The notes below the pieces were generated by a model. That model had not been told where the DNA came from and did no database searches. It saw nothing but the letters and a program-made list of their open reading frames with translations. A stretch of 64,000 bases of DNA from Candidatus Accumulibacter sp. 66-26. GTDB lineage: Bacteria > Pseudomonadota > Gammaproteobacteria > Burkholderiales > Rhodocyclaceae. Positions 8,505 to 17,136 of the stretch are shown piece after piece (position 1 is the first letter of the stretch; each line of letters opens with the position of its first letter). The DNA lies in assembly GCA_001897745.1 (NCBI GenBank), contig MKUH01000043.1:124001-188000 (forward strand), written 5' to 3'. Made by a program: the position numbers and the translations under genes.

Positions 8505-9707
8505 TCAGGCAAGGAAGCGCTCGAGCGGGATGTTCCATTTGTCCGCTGCCTCGTGGCCGACGATGCGGTCGGCGGACTTCGCCAACTGGATGTCGACCGG
8601 GGTGATGAAGGAGAGGCAGCGCGTGTCGTAGACCACGCGCACTTCCGGCGCCATCAGGCTGCCTTCGCCCTGGCGCAGGACGATGCCCAGGCGGCCGCTT
8701 TCGAGGCGGACCAGCGAGCCGGCCGGGTAGATGCCGATGGTCTTGATGAAGGCGTGCGCCATTTCGCGGTCGAAGTGGCGCTCCGACCACTCGAAGAGCT
8801 TGCGCACCGCCTCGGCCGGGTTGATCGAGCGGCGGTAGACGCGGTCGGCGGTGATCGCGTCGTAGACGTCGATGATCCCGGCCATGCGGCCGCCCGGCGA
8901 AATCTCGTCGCCGCGCAGGCCGCGCGGGTAGCCGCTGCCATCGTAGCGCTCGTGGTGCTCGGACAGCACCTTGAAGGCGACCGGATCGAGAAAGTCCTCG
9001 GCCTCGCGCACGAGGTCGATGCCGGCCGCGACGTGCCGGCTCATGATGCGCATTTCGTCGGGGCTGAGCTGGCCCGGCTTGTTCAGGATGGCCGGGGGCA
9101 TCTTCATCTTGCCGACGTCGTGCAGCACGCCGCCGAGCGTCAGCGATTCGATCTCCTCGTCCGGGCGCTGCTGGTGGCGCGCGAAAATGCCGAGGACGAG
9201 CGCGACGCTGACGCTGTGCCGGAAGGTGTAGTCGTCGGAGCGGTTGAGGCGGCCGAGCAGCAGGCAGGCCTGCGGGTGGCGGGCGGCGCCGGCGGCCAGC
9301 TGGCGCGCGGTCTCCTTCGCGGTCTGGAAGTCGATGCTGTTGCCGAGGCGGACGTCGGTGAACAGTTCCTGCAGCGCGCGCCGGGCGCTGCCGATCAGGC
9401 GGTTCGCCTCGGGCAGGCTCTCGGCGAAGCTCTGCGGCGGCGCGGCGTTGCCTGAAAAGGCTTCGGTCAGTGCCTGTTCGACCTGTTCGGCGGCTTCCTC
9501 GGCAGTCGGCGAGTCGTCGGCGTCGAGCCCGAGCGCGGTGTCGATGAAAACCGAGTCGATGCCGGCGGCGGCGATCCTGGAAACCTCGCCCGCGTTGCGT
9601 ATCGTCTTCTTGTTCAGAAAGAAGGGATGGTCCAGCCAGCCGGCGTTGAAGTCCGACACGTACATGCCGGGACGCAAGCGCTCGACGGGAATTTTCTTGA
9701 TGGTCAT
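8505..9707 (-). CDS. HD-GYP c-di-GMP phosphodiesterase with N-terminal DUF3391
   Basis: 400 residues. Residues 1 to about 120 match the DUF3391 domain that often precedes HD-GYP domains (MTIKKIPVERLRPGMYVSDFNAGW). The HD-GYP domain follows: HDVGKMKMPPAILNKPG at about 194, HHERYDGSGYPRGLRGDE at about 248, and DVYDAITADRVYRR. All metal-binding and GYP residues are present, so activity against c-di-GMP is expected. The ATG at 9707 is chosen because homology begins there; an in-frame ATG at 9812 would add 35 unrelated residues. The ribosome site is weak. Confidence 0.9.
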   Translation of the reverse strand: MTIKKIPVERLRPGMYVSDFNAGWLDHPFFLNKKTIRNAGEVSRIAAAGIDSVFIDTALGLDADDSPTAEEAAEQVEQALTEAFSGNAAPPQSFAESLPEANRLIGSARRALQELFTDVRLGNSIDFQTAKETARQLAAGAARHPQACLLLGRLNRSDDYTFRHSVSVALVLGIFARHQQRPDEEIESLTLGGVLHDVGKMKMPPAILNKPGQLSPDEMRIMSRHVAAGIDLVREAEDFLDPVAFKVLSEHHERYDGSGYPRGLRGDEISPGGRMAGIIDVYDAITADRVYRRSINPAEAVRKLFEWSERHFDREMAHAFIKTIGIYPAGSLVRLESGRLGIVLRQGEGSLMAPEVRVVYDTRCLSFITPVDIQLAKSADRIVGHEAADKWNIPLERFLA

Positions 9708-9878
9708 GACCGCAGCCCGAATCGTTCTTCCTGATGGCGGATCGCCGGAAATGACGCACGGCGGGCCGGTTCGGCAGCCGCCGCGCGATTCACGCCCGGG
9801 GCGAATACGCATGGTTTTTGTGGGGGCAATATTACAATGCCGGCGGCGTATTTATTCGGAATGCCGCGCGCGGGGCGC

Positions 9879-9916
9879 AAAAAAGCCGCCGCGAGTTCTG
9901 GACTCCGCGGCGGCTT
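9879..9916 (-). terminator. Rho-independent terminator of the pnt operon
   Basis: GCCGCCGCG-AGT and ACT-C-CGCGGCGGC pair into a stem with one bulge and a 5-base loop. On the minus strand it is followed by TTTTTT. It lies just after the pntB stop codon. Confidence 0.85.
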
Positions 9917-9938
9917 GCGAGGGAGCGGCAGGCGCCGC

Positions 9939-11327
9939 CTAGCTCATCGCCTTGACGTGCTGGATGATCTCGGCGACCACCGGCTGCGCGTTGCCGTACA
10001 GCATGCGCGTGTTGTCGCCGTAGAACAGCGCGTTCTCGATGCCCGAGTAGCCGGTGCCCTGGCCGCGTTTGACGACGATCACGTTCTGCGCCTGATCGGC
10101 GTTGAGGATCGGCATGCCGTAGATCGGGCTCGCCTTGTTGGTGCGCGCCGCCGGGTTGACCACGTCGTTGGCGCCGATCACCAGCGCCACGTCGGCGGTG
10201 CCGAACTCGGCGTTGATCTCCTCGAGATCGAAGATTTTCTCGTAGGGCACGCCGGCCTCGGCGAGCAGCACGTTCATGTGCCCCGGCATGCGCCCGGCGA
10301 CCGGGTGGATGGCGAACTTGACTTCGACGCCGGCCTCTTCGAGCAGCGCGGTCATTTCCCAGACCTTGTGCTGCGCGTGCGCGACGGCCATGCCGTAGCC
10401 GGGGACGACGATCACCTTCTGCGCGTAGCGCATCAGCGAGGCGGCGTCGAGCGCGCTCATCTCCTTCATGCTGCCGGTCACCTCCTCGCCCTCGCCGCCG
10501 GCGGCGGCCTGCATGGGGACGAAGAGGATGTTGCTGATCGGCCGGTTCATCGCCTTGGCCATCAGCTGCGTGAGCAGCGTGCCGGCGGCGCCGACGACGA
10601 TGCCGGCGATCATCAGCGCCGGGTTGCCGAGGACGTAGCCTTCGAGGCCGACGGCAAGGCCGGTGAAGGCGTTGAACAGCGAGATGACGACCGGCATGTC
10701 GGCGCCGCCGATCGGCAGCGTCAGGATGGCGCCGAGCAGCAGGGCGAGCGCGAAGAAGACGAGCACCGGCGTCAGGTCGCCCGGAGGGCCGAGCACCACG
10801 GCGACGCCGACGCCGACCGTGGCCAGCGAGAGCAGGGCGTTGACCGCGTTCTGCGCGGGCAGCACGAAGGTGCGCTGCATCAGGCCCTGCAGCTTGGCGT
10901 AGGCGACGCAGGAGCCGGAGAAGGAGACGGCGCCGATCAGCGCGCCGAGCGCCGCCAGCGTCGCGACCGCCGGCGAATGCACGTCGCCGCGCGCGAACTC
11001 GACGGCCGCGATGGCCGCCGCGGCGCCGCCGCCCATGCCGTTGTAGATGGCGATCATCTGCGGCATGTCGGTCATCTTCACCGTCTTGCCGCTCCACCAG
11101 GCGAGCACGGTGCCGATGGCGATGGCGACCAGCATCAGGCCGAAGTTGCCCATGCCCGGCGTCAGGAAGGTGGCGAGCGTGGCGAGCAGCATGCCGACGC
11201 CGGCCCAGACGATGCCGCCGCGCGCCGTCACCGGCGAGCTCATGGCTTTCAGGCCGAGGATGAAGAGCGTCGCGGCGACGAAGTAGCTGGCATGGATGAG
11301 CGGGGTCAGCTGGGAGAGGAAACTCAT
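9939..11327 (-). CDS. pntB: NAD(P) transhydrogenase subunit beta
   Basis: 462-residue inner-membrane subunit of proton-translocating transhydrogenase, which drives NADPH formation from NADH with the proton gradient. The first 270 residues hold about nine membrane helices. The C-terminal domain III binds NADP(H), with the GYGMAVAHAQHKVWEM segment and GRMPGHMNVLLAEAGVPY further on. The start overlaps the pntAB stop (ATGA, 11324-11327), indicating translational coupling. Confidence 0.97.
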   Translation of the reverse strand: MSFLSQLTPLIHASYFVAATLFILGLKAMSSPVTARGGIVWAGVGMLLATLATFLTPGMGNFGLMLVAIAIGTVLAWWSGKTVKMTDMPQMIAIYNGMGGGAAAAIAAVEFARGDVHSPAVATLAALGALIGAVSFSGSCVAYAKLQGLMQRTFVLPAQNAVNALLSLATVGVGVAVVLGPPGDLTPVLVFFALALLLGAILTLPIGGADMPVVISLFNAFTGLAVGLEGYVLGNPALMIAGIVVGAAGTLLTQLMAKAMNRPISNILFVPMQAAAGGEGEEVTGSMKEMSALDAASLMRYAQKVIVVPGYGMAVAHAQHKVWEMTALLEEAGVEVKFAIHPVAGRMPGHMNVLLAEAGVPYEKIFDLEEINAEFGTADVALVIGANDVVNPAARTNKASPIYGMPILNADQAQNVIVVKRGQGTGYSGIENALFYGDNTRMLYGNAQPVVAEIIQHVKAMS

Positions 11328-11632
11328 TTGCCGTCTCCCTTCTTGCCGCTCTTGAACATCGCCAGCATGCGCTCGGTGACGACGTAGCCGCCGGCCGCGT
11401 TGGCCGCGCCGAGGACCACGGCGACGAAGCCGAGGGCCTGTTCGAGCGGCGTTTCGGCGCGCCCGAGGGCGATCATGGCGCCGACCAGGACGACGCCGTG
11501 TACGAAGTTGGAACCCGACATCAGCGGCGTGTGCAGGATGACCGGCACGCGCGCGATGACCTCGTAGCCGGTGAAGGCGGCGAGCAGGAAGATGTAGAGG
11601 GCGGCGAGGCCCGAAATTTCATAGCCGGTCAT
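11324..11632 (-). CDS. pntAB: NAD(P) transhydrogenase subunit alpha part 2 (membrane)
   Basis: 102-residue membrane piece of the split alpha subunit, with three hydrophobic segments (LAALYIFLLAAFTGYEV, FVHGVVLVGAMIALG, ALGFVAVVLGAANAAGGYV). The motif VPVILHTPLMSGSN is characteristic of this subunit. It starts 1 bp after the pntAA stop and overlaps pntB by 4 bp. The three-gene arrangement differs from the two-gene form of E. coli and is common in other proteobacteria. Confidence 0.95.
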   Translation of the reverse strand: MTGYEISGLAALYIFLLAAFTGYEVIARVPVILHTPLMSGSNFVHGVVLVGAMIALGRAETPLEQALGFVAVVLGAANAAGGYVVTERMLAMFKSGKKGDGK

Positions 11633-11633
11633 T

Positions 11634-12776
11634 TCAAGCAGCTCCTTTTTCCAGTTTTTCCAGCACGGCCTTGACGCCGGCGTGCACCAGCTGGCCGTCG
11701 CGCGTCAGCGCGGTGCCGGCCACCACCTCGTCGTCCCAGTCGGGCGCGAGGACGCCGTCCTTGAGGTGCGGCGAGAGGAAATTGAAGAGGTTGCGGGCGA
11801 ACATTTCCGAGGCGTGGTACGGCATGCGGCTCGGCAGGTTGGCGTGGCCGACGATCTTGACGTGGCCGACCTGGGCGATTTCGCCGGGAACCGTGCCCTC
11901 GACGTTGCCGCCCGACTCGGCGGCCATGTCGACGATCACCGCGCCGTACTTCATGGCGCCGACCATTGCGGCGCTGACGATGCGCGGCGCCTGCTTGCCG
12001 GGAATCGCGGCGGTGGTGATCAGGGCGTCGGCGTTGGCGATCGCCTTGCCGAGCTTCTCGGCCTGCTGGCGCTTTTCGTCTTCCGTCAGTTCGCGCGCGT
12101 AGCCCCCCTGGCCGCTCGCGGCGACGCCGGTGTCGACGAACTTGGCGCCGAGCGATTCGATCTGCTCGCGCGTTTCCGGACGCACGTCGTAGGCTTCGAC
12201 CATGGCGCCCAGGCGGCGCGCCGTGGCGATCGCCTGCAGGCCGGCGACGCCGGCGCCGATCACCAGCACGCGCGCCGGACGCACGGTGCCGGCGGCGTAG
12301 GTGAGCATCGGAAAGAACTTCGGCGAGTGCGCAGCGGCGATCACCGCGCACAGGTAGCCGGAAACCGCCGCCTGCGACGAGAGCGCGTCCATGCTCTGGG
12401 CGCGCGAGATGCGCGGCACGAGTTCGGCGGCGAAGCTGGTGATGCGGCACTCGGCCAGCGCACGCACCAGTTCCGGATTCTGGTAGGGCTGCAGGAAGCC
12501 GAGCAGGACGGCGCCGGGCTTCATGCGCGCGACGTCGGCCAGCGCCGGCGGGCGGACGCAGAGGACGACGTCGGACTGCGTCCAGATGTCGCCGGCGTTG
12601 TCGGTCCAGCGCACGTCGGCGAAGGCGGCGTCCGGGTAGGCGGAGTTCTCGCCGGCGTCCTTCTCGATCAGTATTTCGGCGCCCAGCGCGCGAAAACGCT
12701 TCGCGACGTCGGGCACCAGGGCTACGCGGTGTTCGCCGGGATGGAACTCCCGCGCCACCCCGATGGTGGTTGGCAT
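11634..12776 (-). CDS. pntAA: NAD(P) transhydrogenase subunit alpha part 1 (NAD-binding)
   Basis: 380-residue soluble domain I, which binds NAD(H). It resembles alanine dehydrogenase: EFHPGEHRVALVPDVAKRF near the N-terminus and the dinucleotide fold VLVIGAGVAGLQAIATARRLGA in the second half. The ATG at 12776 has an AAGGAGA site; the reading frame stays open upstream but that part has no family similarity. First gene of pntAA-pntAB-pntB. Confidence 0.96.
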   Translation of the reverse strand: MPTTIGVAREFHPGEHRVALVPDVAKRFRALGAEILIEKDAGENSAYPDAAFADVRWTDNAGDIWTQSDVVLCVRPPALADVARMKPGAVLLGFLQPYQNPELVRALAECRITSFAAELVPRISRAQSMDALSSQAAVSGYLCAVIAAAHSPKFFPMLTYAAGTVRPARVLVIGAGVAGLQAIATARRLGAMVEAYDVRPETREQIESLGAKFVDTGVAASGQGGYARELTEDEKRQQAEKLGKAIANADALITTAAIPGKQAPRIVSAAMVGAMKYGAVIVDMAAESGGNVEGTVPGEIAQVGHVKIVGHANLPSRMPYHASEMFARNLFNFLSPHLKDGVLAPDWDDEVVAGTALTRDGQLVHAGVKAVLEKLEKGAA

Positions 12777-12977
12777 GCTTGCTCTCCTTGATTGTCGATT
12801 GTTGATTTTTTGGCCGTTTCGGCGTCGTAGCGCTGGCTGCTCGCTTCGCCGCGCGGCGGCTCGATTGCCCAGCATAGTCGCCAGAATATTTTTTGCCATG
12901 CCGGCGCTACGCGAATATCGCTGCACTTCGGGTGCGCTTCCCGGCTCCGACACCGGTCAACGCGCCGTCCTAAAGTG

Positions 12978-13012
12978 ACAATCCCCTGCCGTGTGACGGT
13001 GCAGGGGATTGT
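12978..13012 (-). terminator. Hairpin terminator downstream of aceA
   Basis: A perfect 12-bp inverted repeat, ACAATCCCCTGC and GCAGGGGATTGT, with an 11-base loop, 56 bp after the aceA stop on the minus strand. The T-run beyond the stem is weak (CACTTTAG), so termination may be partial. The rest of the aceA-pntAA gap (12777-13068) holds no gene that I can recognise. Confidence 0.65.
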
Positions 13013-13068
13013 TGATGCTGCGCTGGCTGGCGGTGCGTCGCCGGGCGACGCACCGATCAGCGGTCGGC

Positions 13069-14367
13069 TTAGTGGAACTGCTCTTCCTCGGTCGAGCCGG
13101 TCAGCGCGGTGACGCTGGACTTGCCGCCCTGGATCACGGTGGTGACGTCGTCGAAGTAGCCGGTGCCCACTTCCTGCTGGTGCGAGACGAAGGTGTAGCC
13201 GCGGTCGCGGGCTGCGAATTCCGGCTCCTGAACCTTCTCGACGTAGGCCGACATGCCGCGCTTGGCGTAGTCTTGGGCCAGATCGAACATGTTGTACCAC
13301 ATGGAGTGGATGCCAGCGAGGGTGATGAACTGGTACTTGTAGCCCATGGCGCCCAGCTCTTTTTGGAACTTGGCGATGGTGGCATCGTCCAGGTTCTTCT
13401 TCCAGTTGAACGACGGCGAGCAGTTGTAGGCCAGCATCTTGCCCGGGTGCTTGGCATGGACGGCTTCGGCGAATTTGCGGGCGAATTCCAGATCCGGCGT
13501 GCCGGTTTCGCACCACACGAGGTCGGCGTATTCGGCATAGGCGACGGCGCGGGAGATGGCCTGCTCCAGACCCTTCTTGGTCTTGTAGAAGCCTTCGGCG
13601 GTGCGCTCGCCGGTCAGGAAGGGCTTGTCGTTCTCGTCGTAGTCGGAGGTGATCAGGTCGGCCGCTTCGGCGTCGGTACGGGCGATGACCAGGGTGGGCA
13701 CGCCGTAGACGTCGGCGGCCATACGGGCGGCGATCAGCTTCTGCACGGCTTCGGTGGTGGGCACCAGCACCTTGCCGCCCATGTGGCCGCACTTCTTCAC
13801 GGAAGCCAGCTGGTCTTCCCAGTGCACGCCGGCGGCGCCGGAGCGGATCATGGCCTTCATCAGTTCGTAGGCGTTCAGCACGCCGCCGAAACCGGCTTCG
13901 GCGTCGGCGACGATCGGCAGGTGGTATTCAACGTGGCCGGCATCGCCCTTGTTGATGTTCTTCGACCACTGGATTTCGTCGGCGCGGTTGAAGGCGTTGT
14001 TGATGCGCTCGACGACCTTGGGCACGGAATCCACGGGGTACAGGGACTGGTCCGGGTACATGGCGGCGTATTCGTTGTTGTCGGCGGCGACTTGCCAGCC
14101 GGACAGGTAGATGGCCTTGATGCCGGCCTTGGCCTGCTGCACGGCCTGGCCGCCGGTCAGGGCGCCGAGGCAGTTCACATAGGGTTCGTTGTTGACGAGG
14201 TTCCACAGCTTCTCGGCACCGCGGCGGGCGAGGGTGTGCTCGACCTGGAAGGAGCCGCGCAGGCGGACCACGTCGGCGGCGGAGTAGCCGCGCTTGATGC
14301 CCTTCCAGCGGGGGTTTTCGGCCCAGTCTTTTTCCAGGGCGGCGATTTGCTGTTCACGAGTGCTCAT
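13069..14367 (-). CDS. aceA: Isocitrate lyase
   Basis: 432 residues, close to E. coli AceA. It cleaves isocitrate to glyoxylate and succinate, the first step of the glyoxylate shunt. The active-site signature KKCGHM is at residues 191-196, with Cys193 the catalytic residue by family alignment; [11 protein letters not shown] and WHLD-class flanking motifs of the family (here GWQVAADNN near the N-terminus) are also present. The ATG at 14367 has a GAGGA site 6 bp upstream and begins MSTREQQ; a start five codons earlier has none. It has its own promoter and is not in an operon with aceB. Confidence 0.98.
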   Translation of the reverse strand: MSTREQQIAALEKDWAENPRWKGIKRGYSAADVVRLRGSFQVEHTLARRGAEKLWNLVNNEPYVNCLGALTGGQAVQQAKAGIKAIYLSGWQVAADNNEYAAMYPDQSLYPVDSVPKVVERINNAFNRADEIQWSKNINKGDAGHVEYHLPIVADAEAGFGGVLNAYELMKAMIRSGAAGVHWEDQLASVKKCGHMGGKVLVPTTEAVQKLIAARMAADVYGVPTLVIARTDAEAADLITSDYDENDKPFLTGERTAEGFYKTKKGLEQAISRAVAYAEYADLVWCETGTPDLEFARKFAEAVHAKHPGKMLAYNCSPSFNWKKNLDDATIAKFQKELGAMGYKYQFITLAGIHSMWYNMFDLAQDYAKRGMSAYVEKVQEPEFAARDRGYTFVSHQQEVGTGYFDDVTTVIQGGKSSVTALTGSTEEEQFH

Positions 14368-14464
14368 GTTTGTCCTCACAAAAAGTCACGAAGTGCGTTG
14401 GGGTGCGAAATTTCGCTGCCGCAGTGTTGGTTTCATGCCACCAGGGCGACAGGCGATGGAGCAA

Positions 14465-14493
14465 AGTATAAGGGGCATCGTGCAGGGCAGCAA
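14465..14493 (-). promoter_or_regulatory. Predicted sigma-70 promoter of aceA
   Basis: On the minus strand TTGCTG (14488-14493) and TATACT (14465-14470) are separated by 17 bp. This predicts a leader of about 90 nt to the ATG at 14367. The -35 is touched by the element shared with the tauE-aceB region, so a protein bound there could block or recruit polymerase. Confidence 0.55.
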
Positions 14494-14509
14494 TAGTCTT
14501 CTATAAGAC
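14483..14509 (+). promoter_or_regulatory. Candidate operator upstream of aceA (shared with tauE-aceB)
   Basis: On the plus strand TCTTCTATAAGAC at 14497-14509 is preceded by CAGGGCAGCAATAG. It forms a dyad GTCTT-CTAT-AAGAC (14496-14509). The identical 13-mer lies before tauE-aceB on the minus strand at 7498-7510. The rest of the 331-bp gap between aceA and the chemoreceptor is AT-rich, holds the two divergent promoters, and has no gene that I can see. Confidence 0.6.
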
Positions 14510-14657
14510 ATAAGATATTTTGTTTTTCATTTAAAACAGATGGTTGTGTTTTGTTTTTCACATTGCGAAACGGTGTTTGTTTCCGTGAAAAATCGGTGTG
14601 CGCGGGTGCAGCAAATTGCGCTTGTGCTAGGTCAAGTTTGCACTATGACTTTGAACA

Positions 14658-14663
14658 TATACT
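14658..14663 (+). promoter_or_regulatory. Possible -10 element of the chemoreceptor gene
   Basis: TATACT, five of six consensus bases, 36 bp before the ATG. No good -35 at the right spacing is visible. CTCGATAA at 14666-14673 partly resembles a sigma-28 -10 box, but the matching upstream box is absent. Confidence 0.3.
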
Positions 14664-14698
14664 CCCTCGATAAGAAAACACGCTGCCCTGGAGGGGAC

Positions 14699-16495
14699 AT
14701 GAAGGGATTCTGGGAACTCTACGACTGGTCCGAGCGAACGTTCTGGAACAGTCTGACCAAGAAGCTGATGAGCTTCCTGCTGCTGTTCATCATCGATCTC
14801 GCCTATCTGGGGGTCTATCTGCACCAGAAGAGCGCCGTCCGTGACGCGCTGGTCAAGGGCGGCGTCGGCGGCGAGGTGCTCGGCAGCGTCGATGCCGCTT
14901 TCGACTTCGGGCTGATGCTGATGATCGGGCTGACCGCGCTGGCGTTGATCTGGAACGTCCTGCAGATCGCCTATCTGCGCTACCTGATCGTGCGGCCGGT
15001 GCGCCTGATCACGCGCATCTTCAACGAGATCGCGCGCGGCGAGGGCGATTTTTCGCACGATCTGCCGACCGTCACGCACGACGAGTTGCGCGACCTGGCG
15101 CTCGGCTACAACCGCTTCGCCGACAAGATGCGGCAGGTGATCAGCGAGGTGCGCAAGATGAGCGTCAGCATCGCGCGCGAGGCGGTGGTGGTGCGCAAGA
15201 GCGTCGGCGAAACGGTCGGGCGCGCGAAGCGCCAGGGCGAGATCACCGAGATCGTGTTCACCGCCAGCAACGAGGCGACGCAGGCGATCCACGAGGTTTC
15301 CCATTCGACCGAGCTGATTTCGCAATCGACCGAGACCAACCTCGGCAATGCACGTCTGTCGCTGCAGGAAATGCTCGACGTCGTCGGCAAGGTGCAAGGC
15401 GTCAGCGACAAGCTGGCGGCCTTCAACGCGACGGTGAACAATCTCGGCGAACGCTCCGACAGCATCCGCACCATCGCCGGCCTGATCAAGGGCATCGCCG
15501 ACCAGACCAATCTGCTGGCGCTCAACGCGGCGATCGAGGCGGCGCGGGCCGGCGAGGCCGGGCGAGGCTTCGCGGTGGTCGCCGACGAAGTGCGCAAATT
15601 GGCCGAGAAGGTCAACGTGGCGACGCAGGAGATCACCCAGAACATCGCCGGGATGATTTCGCTGGTGCAGGAAACGCAGAGCGAGAACGAGATGATCAAC
15701 GGCGACATCCGCCAGACGCGCACGGTGGTCGAGCGTTCGTCCGAGCAGTTCCGCCAGATGGTGAGCGACTTCGAGCGGACCAGCGACCAGCTCGTGCAGA
15801 TCGCTTCGGCGATGGAGGAGCTTACGGCCACGAACGGACAGGTGCATGACAACGTGACGCTGATCCACACCTTGTCGGCGGAAGTCTCGGGCAACATGGT
15901 GAGTTCGGAGAAATCGACCGAAGGTCTGTCGGAGGCGACCGAGTCGGTGCAGGAGCTGGTCTCGCGCTTCAAGATCGGGCGCGGCACCTTCGATTTCAAC
16001 GTCGACCGCGTGCGCACCTTCCGCGACGACGTGCAGGTGCAGCTGGAGGAGATGCAGCGGCAGGGCATCGACGTTTTCGACCGCAACTATCGTCCGATCG
16101 CCGACACCAAGCCGCAGAAATATCTGGTCGGCTACGACGAGGCCTTCACCCGCGCCTGCCAGGGGCTGCTCGACGGTGCGCTGTCCGGCATCAAGGGCGG
16201 GGTTTACGCCGTGGCGGTCGATATCAACGGCTTCCTGACCGCGCACAACGCCAAGTACTCGCAGCCGCTGACCGGCGATTACCAGAAGGATCTGATCGGC
16301 AACCGGACGCGCCGCAAGTTCGAGGCGCCGACCGAGCTGCGCTCGGCGCGCAACACGGCGCCGCTGCTGCTGCAGACCTACATCCGCGATACCGGCGAAG
16401 TGCTGTGCGACATCGCGATGCCGATCCACGTCGCCGGCAAGCACTGGGGCAACGTGCGCGTCGGCTGCGACAGCGCGGTGCTGCTCGAGGCCTAG
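14699..16495 (+). CDS. Methyl-accepting chemotaxis protein with C-terminal sensor-like domain
   Basis: 598 residues. Two membrane segments (about 22-41 and 71-96) enclose only about 30 periplasmic residues, too few for a normal ligand-binding domain. A HAMP-like region follows, then the signalling coiled coil with its highly conserved tip ([20 protein letters not shown] and [20 protein letters not shown], about 263-302). After the coiled coil a separate domain runs from about 436 to the end ([17 protein letters not shown]..., [20 protein letters not shown]..., [13 protein letters not shown]) with a Cache/PAS-like pattern. Sensing is therefore probably cytoplasmic. The ATG has a GGAGGGG site. 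No che genes are nearby. Confidence 0.92.
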   Translation: MKGFWELYDWSERTFWNSLTKKLMSFLLLFIIDLAYLGVYLHQKSAVRDALVKGGVGGEVLGSVDAAFDFGLMLMIGLTALALIWNVLQIAYLRYLIVRPVRLITRIFNEIARGEGDFSHDLPTVTHDELRDLALGYNRFADKMRQVISEVRKMSVSIAREAVVVRKSVGETVGRAKRQGEITEIVFTASNEATQAIHEVSHSTELISQSTETNLGNARLSLQEMLDVVGKVQGVSDKLAAFNATVNNLGERSDSIRTIAGLIKGIADQTNLLALNAAIEAARAGEAGRGFAVVADEVRKLAEKVNVATQEITQNIAGMISLVQETQSENEMINGDIRQTRTVVERSSEQFRQMVSDFERTSDQLVQIASAMEELTATNGQVHDNVTLIHTLSAEVSGNMVSSEKSTEGLSEATESVQELVSRFKIGRGTFDFNVDRVRTFRDDVQVQLEEMQRQGIDVFDRNYRPIADTKPQKYLVGYDEAFTRACQGLLDGALSGIKGGVYAVAVDINGFLTAHNAKYSQPLTGDYQKDLIGNRTRRKFEAPTELRSARNTAPLLLQTYIRDTGEVLCDIAMPIHVAGKHWGNVRVGCDSAVLLEA

Positions 16496-16520
16496 CCGCC
16501 GGCGTTCTCGTTCGGCGATC

Positions 16521-16550
16521 GCATGGCGCCCGCGGGCGCCATGCGCGTTT
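16521..16550 (+). terminator. Terminator hairpin after the chemoreceptor gene
   Basis: A perfect palindrome with arms GCATGGCGCCC and GGGCGCCATGC around GC, followed on the plus strand by GCGTTTT. The T-run is short. It lies between convergent genes. Confidence 0.7.
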
Positions 16551-17045
16551 TCAGAGCAGCGATGCGCTTGCGACGACGATGCCGTCCGCGTCGGCGTAGA
16601 GCCATTCGCCGGGACGGAAAGTGACGCCGCCGAAGCTCACCGCGACGTCGCGTTCGCCGGCGCCCTTCTTGACGCTCTTCAGCGGGTGCGTGTCGAGGGC
16701 GCGCACGCCGAGGTCGATCGCGTTGATGTCGTCCGAATCGCGGATGCAGCCGTAGACGACGACGCCTTCCCAGCCGTTCTTCTGCGCGAGAATCGCCAGC
16801 TGGTCGCCGACCAGCGCGCAGCGCAACGAGCCGCCGCCATCGACGACCAGCACCTTGCCCTTTCCGTCCTCGCCGAAAGTCTCGCGCACCAGCGAGTTGT
16901 CCTCGAACAGCTTGAGCGTGACGATGCGGCCGCTGAACGCGGGGCGCCCGCCGTAGCGCCGGAACATCGGCGCGACGACGCGCACGCTGCCGTCGCGCGT
17001 CTTGTCTTCGTTGTCGTCGAGCAGGTCCGGGGTCTTGAAGTTCAT
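16551..17045 (-). CDS. rraA: RraA-family protein (RNase E regulator / 4-hydroxy-4-methyl-2-oxoglutarate aldolase type)
   Basis: 164 residues, the usual length of RraA. The fold is shared by the RNase E inhibitor RraA and class II HMG/oxaloacetate aldolases. Visible: [30 protein letters not shown], containing the conserved Arg-Asp pair of the aldolase site, and [17 protein letters not shown] at the end. Which activity dominates cannot be told from the sequence. The ATG at 17045 has an AAGGGAG site; an upstream in-frame start would add about 23 unrelated residues. Confidence 0.88.
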   Translation of the reverse strand: MNFKTPDLLDDNEDKTRDGSVRVVAPMFRRYGGRPAFSGRIVTLKLFEDNSLVRETFGEDGKGKVLVVDGGGSLRCALVGDQLAILAQKNGWEGVVVYGCIRDSDDINAIDLGVRALDTHPLKSVKKGAGERDVAVSFGGVTFRPGEWLYADADGIVVASASLL

Positions 17046-17090
17046 GTGGGCTCCCTTGCGTAACGTTATCGATGTGATGCGGGTGACAAA

Positions 17091-17122
17091 CAAAAAGGCC
17101 ATGCATCGCGGCATGGCCTTTT
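17091..17122 (-). terminator. Rho-independent terminator of clpS-clpA
   Basis: AAAGGCCATGC and GCATGGCCTTT pair around a 6-base loop, with TTTTTG following on the minus strand. It lies 15 bp past the clpA stop codon. Confidence 0.88.
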
Positions 17123-17136
17123 CCGGAGGGTGAAGC

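Noticed and set aside
14666..14673. CTCGATAA as a sigma-28 (flagellar/chemotaxis) -10 box
   Set aside because: The matching TAAA-type box 11 bp upstream is absent.
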